Below are positions 1-6,506 of a DNA stretch of 13,737 nt, piece by piece. A model generated the notes under the pieces. The model searched no databases. It was not told the DNA's origin and saw only the letters and a list, made by a program, of their open reading frames with translations. A program made the translations under genes and the position numbers. Every line of letters begins with the position of its first letter. The stretch's first letter is position 1. Origin of the DNA: CAVTWJ01 sp963849485 (lineage in GTDB: Bacteria > Oederibacteriota > Muellerivitia > Muellerivitales > Muellerivitaceae); the NCBI GenBank assembly GCA_963849485.1, contig CAWKIF010000176.1, positions 1-13,737 on the forward strand, in the 5' to 3' direction.

Positions 1-58
1 GCTATGAGCGGATGGCTATAAGCTGTTTATTTTCAGGCTTTTGCTAAAAGCTAAGGGC
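1..58. repeat. short interspersed GCTAWRAGC repeats upstream of the radical SAM gene
   Basis: Three near-identical 9-mers occur at 1-9 (gctatgagc), 15-23 (gctataagc) and 43-51 (gctaaaagc). Their starts are 14 and 28 bases apart, as if one 14-base period had degenerated. A fourth, weaker copy (gctaagggc) sits at 50-58. No reading frame covers the region. It looks like the edge of an intergenic AGCT-rich repeat array that continues beyond the left end. Its function is unknown. Confidence 0.3.
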
Positions 59-139
59 CAATATCTAATGGCTGTTTTTGGGCGGGTCTTGAGAATCCTG
101 AAAGAACTACATAAGCTTTAGGTCGAGGGGGAGAACATC

Positions 140-1619
140 ATGTCTGAAAAACTAAGGGTCCTGTTGGTCAATCCGCCCCGCGTGAAGGATTTGCCGGTCG
201 TGCGCGAGGAGCGTTACGAGCACCGCGACGTTGGCTCGGTTTATCCACCCCTTTCCATCCTCCAGGGCGCCGCTTCCCTTCGAAAAGCCGGTTACGACGT
301 CAAGGTTCTGGATTGCAACGGCTTTGACCTGAGGCTCGAGGAAGTCGGCCGCCTTTTAAGTTCCTGGGAGCCCCACCTGGTCGTAGCCCGCATGGCCTTC
401 GATTGCCAGGAAGAAGATTTAAAAGTCCTCCAGATCGCCAAGGCCGCGCTTCCCAATTGCGTCACGGCGATCAGAAACAAGATCATTTCCGAGGTTCCCT
501 GGCTGTTGGAGGAAATCACCAAGCGTCCCGAAGTGGACCTCTACATCATGGCCGAATTGGATGTGGTGCTTCCCGCACTGGCCCAAGTGATGCAGTCCGC
601 CCTGTCCGAGAAGGGGGAATTGCCCCCCCCATTCCTCCGAGTGGTTTTCCGGCGTTGCCGGGCTGGCCTATCAGGGCAAGAACGGATTCACCAAGACCCT
701 CCCGGCCCCCCTGATGCAGGTGGAAGACGCCCCCTTCCCCGCCTACGACCTTTTGCCCTCGGTGGAACCCTACCACACCGGCGTCTTCACCGATCATTTC
801 GCCATGATCCAAACTTCCCGGGGCTGCCCCTTCGGCTGTTCCTTCTGCGCCTACGCCCTGGAAAAATACCGGCCCCGCCCCCACCAATTGGTGACGGAAG
901 AGTTGAAATGGCTGAAAACCCAGTTCGGGGTGAAGAACGTTCTCTTCTTCGACGACTTGCTGGCCCTCAACTCGGCCCGGACCGCCGACCTGGCCGACCA
1001 GCTCATTAAGGACGAAGTGAACATGGAATGGGTTTGCTGTACCCGAGCGAACCTGACGGACGTGCCCTCCCTCAAAAGAATGAGGCAATCGGGATGCATC
1101 GAATTGGCGGTCGGCATCGAGAGCGGGTCGGAAATGATCCTCGAAAAAATCAACAAAGGCGTGTCCAAGGACGACATCCGCGCCTGCGCCAAAGCCTGCA
1201 AGGAAGCGGGCATCCTTTTCTACGGCATGACCATCTGCGGTCTGCCCGGCGAGACCGAGGGGACTTGGCGGGAAACGATCAACTTCATCAAGGAAATCGA
1301 CCCCTTCTACACACAGTTCTGCTTCTCCACTCCCTTCCCCAACACCGAGATGTATCCATGGTACGAGGAAAAGAAATGTCTCAACCATAAGGATTGGAGC
1401 CAATATTCACCCCTGGCCCCACAACCGGTCGTCCGCACCGAGGCCCTGACCACGCAAGACCTGATCCGGCTACGCCAGATGGCCTACCGGGAAATACTCT
1501 TCCGGCCCAAATACCTGCTTTCCAAAATCCGCATCAACGACCCACTCTGGACCCTCAAGGGGGGCTGGGAAATCGCCAAACGCGGGGCGGCCGTTCTGAC
1601 CGGCCATGACGTTCGGTAA
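140..1619 (+). CDS. B12-binding-domain radical SAM protein (one gene, frameshifted at an 8-C run)
   Basis: The gene starts at ATG 140, seven bases after a strong purine-rich ribosome site (gagggggag, 125-133). The first ~160 residues match a cobalamin-binding Rossmann domain: N-terminal LLVNPPR, then YPPLSILQGAASLRKAGYDV, without an obvious DxHxxG cobalamin-ligand motif. The frame changes by +1 near 623-630, in a run of eight C; removing one C joins it to the frame that ends at 1619, giving about 490 residues, normal for this class. The second part carries the radical SAM cluster motif CPFGCSFC (CxxxCxxC, cysteine codons at 825, 837 and 846), then FFDDLL, the glycine-rich VGIESGSE and GLPGET, all typical of the SAM-binding barrel. 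The family makes C-C or methylation changes on lipids, cofactors and natural products (HpnJ, BchE and P-methylase relatives); the substrate here cannot be read from sequence. The break is probably a sequencing error. Confidence 0.85.
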
Positions 1620-1730
1620 ACCACCTAGTTCAAAATAAATTAATAAAGACCTTTAAGCAGGGTCTAAAATAGTTCCTGCCGTTGAAGTTACCCTCCCTAT
1701 ACCCCTCGAAAATCCCCTCAGGAGGCTGTC

Positions 1731-2015
1731 ATGGAAACCTATTTCATGCTGGGAAAATATTCCCCCGAATCGTTGAAAAGCGTCAGCGAAGCTCGTACCA
1801 CCAAAGTATTAAGCCAAATCAAGAAACTGGGGGGCAGGGTCAAGGATGTATACGCCCTACTGGGGCCTTATGACCTGGTTCTTATCGTGGATTTGCCTAA
1901 CCTCGAAGCGGCCATGAAAACATCGATGATTTTAAGCCGCCTGACAGGGATTTGCTTCACTTCTTCCCCCGCCATCAAGGTCCAGGAATTCGACAAACTG
2001 GCCACAGCCCTCTAG
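1731..2015 (+). CDS. GYD-domain small protein
   Basis: This is a 94-residue soluble protein with a textbook ribosome site (AGGAGG, 1720-1725) five bases before ATG 1731. It begins METYFMLGKYSPESLK and has the central GPYDLVLIVDLPNLEAA stretch and a late 'PAIKVQEFDKL' segment. This is the layout of the GYD family (alpha/beta, ferredoxin-like), named for a Gly-Tyr-Asp motif that appears here as PYD. The length is normal for the family. Such proteins are widespread, and no firm biochemical role is established. The gene lies 111 bases after the radical SAM gene on the same strand, so they could share a transcript. Confidence is high for the family and low for any function. Confidence 0.75.
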   Translation: METYFMLGKYSPESLKSVSEARTTKVLSQIKKLGGRVKDVYALLGPYDLVLIVDLPNLEAAMKTSMILSRLTGICFTSSPAIKVQEFDKLATAL

Positions 2016-2112
2016 CCTCAATCTTTTTTTGATCGTTTTAAGCGACTCATCGCGAACCAAAAAAATTTACAAGAATTTCATAAACCAACCTTCTACTTAT
2101 CAAAGCCGGATC

Positions 2113-2129
2113 TCAACCCCCGGGGTTGA
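2113..2129. repeat. perfect 17-base palindrome in the intergenic region
   Basis: The sequence tcaacccc-c-ggggttga is an exact inverted repeat with 8-base arms and a one-base centre. It lies about 100 bases after the GYD gene and 200 bases before the lipoprotein gene. It could be an operator for a dimeric repressor or a short terminator stem: the bases that follow (gttttactcgtttattt) are T-rich but not a clean T tract. A second, smaller palindrome (aaaccggttt) is at 2193-2202. Confidence 0.3.
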
Positions 2130-2243
2130 CCGTTTTACTCGTTTATTTCCAATATAAAAATCAATTTTGTCACAAATCATGCAGGAACATCAAAACCGGT
2201 TTCGTTTATTTGTGTAAAGAAAGATTAGAAAGCGTTCCCAAAA

Positions 2244-2280
2244 TATTTTCTTTTTACCTTTTCTACATATAATTCCCCTG
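2244..2280 (+). promoter_or_regulatory. putative promoter of the lipoprotein gene
   Basis: A perfect TATAAT -10 hexamer is at 2268-2273, about 60 bases before the ATG at 2333. The -35 position holds only an AT-rich tatttt/attttc sequence, with no match to TTGACA. The call therefore rests on the -10 box and on its place in an AT-rich gap before a gene with its own ribosome site. The start of transcription would be near 2280. Confidence 0.4.
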
Positions 2281-2332
2281 CCCTTTCTTGAAGGAACGGG
2301 TGAATTAAAAACTAGTTTTACGAGGAATAATC

Positions 2333-3295
2333 ATGAAGAGATATTGGGTTTTGTTTCTTTTTCTGGCCGCAGGATTAATCAGCTGGAGCGTCGCCTGCTC
2401 TACATCACATCCCGCTCCCGTTGGGCCTCCGCCTGCGGCAACTAATACTTCTACTAAAACGTCAACGGCAACTCCACCCAATACTTACACTCAGACGGCT
2501 ACACTCACAGCTACGGCCACGTCGACTCAAACTTCGGTACCTAGCGCGACTCTAACCTCGGTGCCCAGCGCAACTCAAACCTCGGTTCCGAGCGCGACTC
2601 AAACTTCGCTGCCCAGCGAGACTCAAACTTCGGTACCTAGTGCGACTCAAACCACTGTAGATACGGCCACAGCAACGGGTACGGCTACGACCACCGCTAC
2701 CGTTACGACGACATCGACTTATGTTCCGGATCAGTCCTGGACCTTCGAGGATGGGTCGGTAGATGGTTTTTCCGTGTCTTATCCTCCACAGGATACCATC
2801 GCGGTAACAACCTATACGGCTCTTCAAATCACGGATCCTGGCATGACTGTCCCCTCGGCCAATGGCACAGAAGCTTTGGATTTGACCATGAATCTGACGG
2901 GAGGGAATGACTTCCAGGTGGAAACAACTGAGTCGATGGTAGTGCCAATGGATTCCGCTTAATTTCGCCAATTACAACGCTTCAGGCGTCAGCATTGTGG
3001 TTTATGTGATGCCAAATGCGGTCCGGAACGCCCTACTGGTCGGTGGAAACCTTCATTATAAAAGCCAATGGTAAAATTTACGGCAGTGGAACCTTGTCAG
3101 GAGCGATTGGTTCGTCATGGACCAGCCTTCCCTCCACCGCGGATGCAGTTGGACCACATTTTCGCTTGCCCCATCCGCTTGGACTTGGTCAACTGACGAA
3201 ACGGATGTGACATCCATCGGCGTAGAGATTAATATTTCCGGTGGGGCCAGCAGACTACGACAGACTTCATCATCGACAACATGATGATGTATTAA
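2333..3295 (+). CDS. secreted lipoprotein with Thr-rich repeat linker and beta-rich C-terminal domain (frameshifted)
   Basis: ATG 2333 follows AGGA (2323-2326). The N-terminus is a lipoprotein signal: MKRYW, a hydrophobic core, and the lipobox SVAC with the lipidated Cys at residue 22. Residues ~23-135 are almost only Thr, Ser, Ala and Pro, including five 8-residue repeats, and should be an extended, possibly glycosylated tether. From WTFEDGSVDGF onward the protein looks like a jelly-roll carbohydrate-binding-type domain, ending in DFIIDNMMMY. The frame that starts at 2333 stops at 2962, but the protein clearly continues: IPLNFANYNASG resumes near 2952 (extra G), TPYWSVETFIIKANG near 3025, WTTFSLAPSAWTWS near 3150 and the last residues after ~3252, stopping at 3293-3295. 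Corrected, it has about 320 residues. At least four indels in 350 bases suggest base-calling error, though decay cannot be excluded. It probably sits on the cell surface; the ligand is unknown. Confidence 0.65.
2534..2653 (+). repeat. five tandem 24-base repeats coding SVPSATQT
   Basis: Five consecutive in-frame 24-base units (2534, 2558, 2582, 2606, 2630) encode SVPSATLT, SVPSATQT, SVPSATQT, SLPSETQT and SVPSATQT. They correspond to residues 68-107 of the lipoprotein. The units differ mostly at third codon positions (gta/gtg/gtt, cct/ccc/ccg), so the peptide rather than the DNA is what is kept constant. Confidence 0.85.
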
Positions 3296-3313
3296 GCCGT
3301 AAAAACGAGACTC

Positions 3314-3347
3314 AAAAGCGGCCCGTTCAAGAACGGGCCGCTTTTTT
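3314..3347 (+). terminator. rho-independent terminator after the lipoprotein gene
   Basis: A perfect 15-base inverted repeat (arms 3314-3328 and 3331-3345, core GCGGCCCGTTC / GAACGGGCCGC) is separated by only two bases and runs into six T (3342-3347). It begins 19 bases after the corrected stop codon of the lipoprotein gene. It cleanly separates that gene from the glycosyltransferase operon. Because the left arm starts with four A, it may work in both directions. Confidence 0.9.
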
Positions 3348-3388
3348 ATTTTCAAGTCTTTTCCAGGGTGTTCTAAAGGCTTTTCGGT

Positions 3389-3394
3389 TATAAA
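3389..3394 (+). promoter_or_regulatory. possible -10 box of the glycan operon
   Basis: TATAAA (within ttataaaat) lies only 14 bases before the ATG at 3409, in the 61-base gap between the terminator and the GT4 gene. No Shine-Dalgarno sequence is visible in that gap, and no good -35 hexamer is present. If the box is real, transcription would start about 7 bases before the ATG, giving a leaderless or nearly leaderless mRNA. Confidence 0.3.
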
Positions 3395-3408
3395 ATCTCC
3401 CTCAATCT

Positions 3409-4501
3409 ATGAAAGCCTCTGCCCTACTTAAAATCCAAACGATTCCTCATCCTTTCTTCTAAAGGCCGGGGCACCGGTTGCGCCCTTCGGGCCCTTTATA
3501 TCTCCGAAGCCTTGAGACGGAAGGGCCATACCGTCCATTTTCCCAACCCACTTCCTTCACTGGCCGGCTGGGCTGATATGGCCCTTTCCACCTTTTATTA
3601 CCTCGTCTATTCTCTGTTTGTGAGTTCGGATGTGGCTTTTTGCGTGAAGCCCTATCCCATGTCGGTACCGGCTCTCTATATTCAACGCTTGAAGGGGGCC
3701 AAAGCCGTTTTCGACGTGGATGACTTGGACTATGACTACAGCCAAGGCGCGATGCGTTCGTTCCACCAATGGCTCCAACGACCCTGGCCCCGCTGGGCTG
3801 ATGGGGTGACCTACCACAACCCTAAATTAAAAGAAGCTTTAATCGGTATCTTTCAAGTTGATCCCGCCCGAATCCACCAACTTCCTCAAGGAGTGGATTT
3901 CTCTATTTTCAACACCACTCCCCTCGACTCTTCGGAACTCCCATCCGGAGTAAAGGAATGGAAATCGTCCCTAAAGGGCCCGGTGCTCTGCTTCACCGCC
4001 CACCTGAACGTGGCCTGCGACCTGGGCCCCGCCTTGGAGGCATTTAAACTCCTCCTCACTTCCCATCCCCAGGCGCGTCTACTAGTGGCCGGCGGGGGTC
4101 CGGACGAGAAAAAGTTCCAAGCCTTGGCGGCAAGCTTGGGAATATCCAATTCTGTTTATTTCACCGGTCTTCTCACCCCCCGCCAAGTCGCGGCTTGCTT
4201 GAAGCTTTCCGACGCGGCCCTGGTCTATTACGCCGACACGCCTGTCAACGCCCACCGTTCCTCCATGAAACTTCGGGAATCCATGGCCTGTGGGATAAAG
4301 GTCATCGCCACCCGGGTGGGGGACGCATTGGCCTGGAAAAAGGGGTTGTTTCTATCCGAACCCGACCCGAAAAGTTTCGCGAAAACCATTGGGAACGCCT
4401 TGAAAACCAAAAAAATCCCACAGCAAGGGGCTTTGCTGGTAAAAAAGTGGGGCTGGGAAGCTTGTGTGGAACCCCTTGAAAAGGACTGGAATACCCCCTG
4501 A
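3409..4501 (+). CDS. glycosyltransferase, GT4 type (GT-B fold), frameshifted near its start
   Basis: The protein is a retaining GT4-like transferase: N-terminal KRFLILSSKGRGTGCALRAL (glycine-rich loop, first Rossmann half), an acidic VDDLDYDY stretch, a second half opening at CFTAHLN with LLVAGGGPDEKKF, and the nucleotide-sugar segment SMKLRESMACGIKVIAT (about 4261-4311) that corresponds to the family's E-x7-E region. The frame is open from 3413 but has no ATG until well inside the domain. ATG 3409 reads MKASALLK and joins the main frame if one A of the AAAA run at 3430-3433 is removed, so I take 3409 as the true start, giving about 363 residues. TTG 3512 would cut off the first strand of the fold and is not believable. 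The gene overlaps the next by one base (TGATG), so translation is probably coupled. It likely adds a sugar to a lipid-linked or surface glycan at the cytoplasmic face. Confidence 0.85.
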
Positions 4502-5463
4502 TGCGACGCCTGAGTTCCTTCTCTTATCTTCTGGGCTTTATTCTTTTTTATCTCCTCTTGAGGATGGTGGATCTTGGCACCACCCTACATATCCTCGAAT
4601 CGGCCAACGCCTTCTGGGTCACCCTGTCTTTCCTTTTTATACTTCCTGAAATTATCTTAAAAGCCTTCCGTATTTCGGGGTTGGCCCGGGTTTTTCATTC
4701 CCACCTTACCGTCAAGAATTCCATGGGCATTTACCTGGCCGGTCAACCCCTCGCCTCCGTCACTCCCGCCAAGCTGGGCGACATCGTGCGGGTGGTGGGC
4801 ATCATCCGCTGGGGTAACCTCCGCTCCTATTCGGCCTTTGCCGTGCATGTGGCGGATAAGGTTTATGACCTCCTAGCCCTGGGTCTCTTGGCCGCCATCG
4901 GCTTGATATCGCTGATTTTGCAAAACCAGCACCAGGCCCCCGCCGAGGCGGCCCTATTGGGCATTGGGATCGGGATTCTCCTGATGGCGCTGGTCCTGAA
5001 CCCCCAATGGATGAGGCTGCTCCTCAAGCCCCTATTGCTTTTGCTGGCCCCTAAAAAATTGGCCGAGCAGTTTTCAGCTCACGGTAGAGAGTTTTACAAG
5101 GACCTGCACGGCCTCTTCCAACCCACCCGGCTCTTCCTGCCTTTCGGTCTCTCCCTTTTGGCTTGGGGTTTCGTCATTATCCGGGCCTATTTTTGTGTCC
5201 TAGCCCTGGGGATTAACCTTTCCTTCACGTCGATCGCCTTACTCCTTCCCGTCGTGATCGTGATAGAATTCATTCCCGTCACTATCCTTGGCTTCGGAAC
5301 CCGGGAGGCCGCCTTGTTCTTCTTTTTCGCTTCTCCCCTGGTGGACAAATCGGGTCTTCTTTCATTTTCCTTCATGATGGTGTTGGCCGGGCCCCTCTTT
5401 ACCGCATTAGCGGGCATCCCATTTGCCATGAAACTCAGCGCCCAGGTCAAGGACAAGCCATGA
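4501..5463 (+). CDS. lysylphosphatidylglycerol synthase TM / flippase-like integral membrane protein
   Basis: This 320-residue, very hydrophobic protein has about seven or eight membrane segments. It matches the LPG_synthase_TM (UPF0104/AglD-like) family: the stretch GQPLASVTPAKLGDIVRVVG around residues 80-100 corresponds to the family's G-x-L-x-P-[AG]-[KR]-x-G-[DE]-x-x-R signature, and FIPVTILGFGTREAALFFFF near residues 258-277 to its late conserved P-x-x-x-G-x-R-E motif. The catalytic cytoplasmic domain of MprF is absent, so this is only the membrane half, seen elsewhere as a lipid translocase or as a partner of glycosyltransferases. The start overlaps the GT4 stop by one base and the end overlaps the GT2 start by four (ATGA). 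That supports a shared role in moving or presenting a lipid-linked sugar; the flippase role is inferred. Confidence 0.85.
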   Translation: MRRLSSFSYLLGFILFYLLLRMVDLGTTLHILESANAFWVTLSFLFILPEIILKAFRISGLARVFHSHLTVKNSMGIYLAGQPLASVTPAKLGDIVRVVGIIRWGNLRSYSAFAVHVADKVYDLLALGLLAAIGLISLILQNQHQAPAEAALLGIGIGILLMALVLNPQWMRLLLKPLLLLLAPKKLAEQFSAHGREFYKDLHGLFQPTRLFLPFGLSLLAWGFVIIRAYFCVLALGINLSFTSIALLLPVVIVIEFIPVTILGFGTREAALFFFFASPLVDKSGLLSFSFMMVLAGPLFTALAGIPFAMKLSAQVKDKP

Positions 5464-6476
5464 GCGTATCCTCCTATAGCGTCGTTATCGCAGTGGACCG
5501 GACGGACAAGGAACTTCCCGTCCTCCAAGGCCTTAAAGCCCTCCCCAAAGCCGAACAACCTAAGGAAATATTCGCAAGCGTGGGGCGCAACCCTTCCCTT
5601 CAGCGCAACCTGGGTGTCGGCCTCTGTCGTTCGCCCTTTGTTTATTTCCTCGATGATGACAGTGTGGTCGCCCATGGCACCCCCACCCATCTGCTTTCTC
5701 ATTTTGAGGATGACCGCACCGCCGTGACGGGCGGGCCCAACCTGGTTCCGGCGGACGCCACCTCTTTCGAACGCACCGTCAATTCGGTGCTGGCCTCCTG
5801 GATGGGCAGTTTCAAGGTCCGCTTCCGGTATGCCGCCATCGGTTCGGTGAAGGAAGCCACCGAAAGCGACTTGATTCTTTGCAACATGATGGTCCGGCGC
5901 CAGGTCTTCGCGGACCAGAAAGGGTTCCGGACCGACCTTTACCCCAATGAGGAAAATGAGTTCCTCAACCGCCTCATGCACCATTCCTTCCGGCTCGTCT
6001 ACGACCCCCGGGGGTCGGTCTACCGATCCCGGCGTAAAAGCTTAGAGGCCTTTTGTATCCAGGCTTTCCGATACGGACGGGGAAGGGCCCGGCAGATCAA
6101 GATCTATCCCTGCCTTTCGGACTTAATCCATTTGGCCCCTCTGTTCTTTGATCTCTATCTTCTGACCCTGCCCTTGCCCCTCATTCTTTCCATACCCCAT
6201 GCCCTGATTCTCGCGGGGATCTGGTGCTTCCCCGCTCTGCTTTTTGCCGCCCTCTCCTTGGGTACGGGTATCTCCGCCGCCTCTTGGCACCGTCGGGCGA
6301 TGGACGCGGTGAAGGTTCCCATTCTTATTTTCCTGCGCCACTTCCTATATGGAATCGGGCTTCTGGCCGGGTTCCTGACCCCCGCTCCCAAACCCGTGGG
6401 AGAGGTCAAGCTTTTCCAAGTTCAATGGACCAAGGATTCCTATAAGATGGTGCCGGTTCGCAAGGCGTCGAAATAA
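5460..6476 (+). CDS. GT2-family glycosyltransferase with C-terminal membrane segments
   Basis: The protein has 338 residues. The N-terminal ~220 form a GT-A domain: YSVVIAV strand, GRNPSLQRNLGV (nucleotide-sugar region), the DxD-type metal site FLDDDS at residues ~63-68, GGPNLVP, an acidic LYPNEENEFLNRL equivalent to the acceptor-activating ED motif, and FRYGRGRARQ in place of the Q/R-x-x-R-W motif. The N-terminus is short and the usual P-x-Y-N after the first strand is missing (VDRTD instead), so donor binding may differ. Residues ~230-310 hold two to four hydrophobic segments. This is the layout of polyprenyl-phosphate glycosyltransferases (CsbB, dolichol-phosphate-mannose-synthase-like). 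The start overlaps the previous gene by four bases and the next gene follows after 30. It probably makes the lipid-linked sugar used by the YfhO proteins downstream. Confidence 0.85.
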   Translation: MSVSSYSVVIAVDRTDKELPVLQGLKALPKAEQPKEIFASVGRNPSLQRNLGVGLCRSPFVYFLDDDSVVAHGTPTHLLSHFEDDRTAVTGGPNLVPADATSFERTVNSVLASWMGSFKVRFRYAAIGSVKEATESDLILCNMMVRRQVFADQKGFRTDLYPNEENEFLNRLMHHSFRLVYDPRGSVYRSRRKSLEAFCIQAFRYGRGRARQIKIYPCLSDLIHLAPLFFDLYLLTLPLPLILSIPHALILAGIWCFPALLFAALSLGTGISAASWHRRAMDAVKVPILIFLRHFLYGIGLLAGFLTPAPKPVGEVKLFQVQWTKDSYKMVPVRKASK

Positions 6477-6506
6477 TCCCAGTTTTAGTACCCTGAGGTC
6501 CAATCC

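Larger units (their letters stand above)
2016..2332. other. AT-rich 317-base intergenic region
   Basis: No plausible gene is seen on either strand between the GYD gene and the lipoprotein gene. The stretch is clearly richer in A and T than its flanks. It contains a T7 run at 2024-2030 without a convincing hairpin, the palindrome at 2113-2129, a smaller palindrome at 2193-2202, an exact TATAAT at 2268-2273 and the ribosome site of the next gene (AGGA, 2323-2326). It most likely holds the end of one transcription unit and the promoter of the next. Confidence 0.55.

Noticed and set aside
89..117. TTGAGA with a 17-base spacer to TAAGCT as a promoter for the radical SAM gene
   Set aside because: The -10 position matches only three of six consensus bases; too weak to call.
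620..632. programmed ribosomal frameshift at the 8-C run in the radical SAM gene
   Set aside because: There is no downstream stimulatory structure that I can see, the break falls in the linker, and similar homopolymer breaks occur in unrelated genes of the window.
546..1403. 285-residue reverse-strand open frame
   Set aside because: It lies wholly opposite the radical SAM gene, has no ribosome site or recognisable motif, and is the antisense shadow of a GC-rich gene.
1651..1667. hairpin agacc...ggtct after the radical SAM gene as a terminator
   Set aside because: The stem is only five base pairs with a nine-base loop, and A-rich rather than T-rich sequence follows.
5187..5984. 265-residue reverse-strand open frame
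   Set aside because: It spans the ends of the membrane protein and GT2 genes in antisense, with no family resemblance and no start signal.
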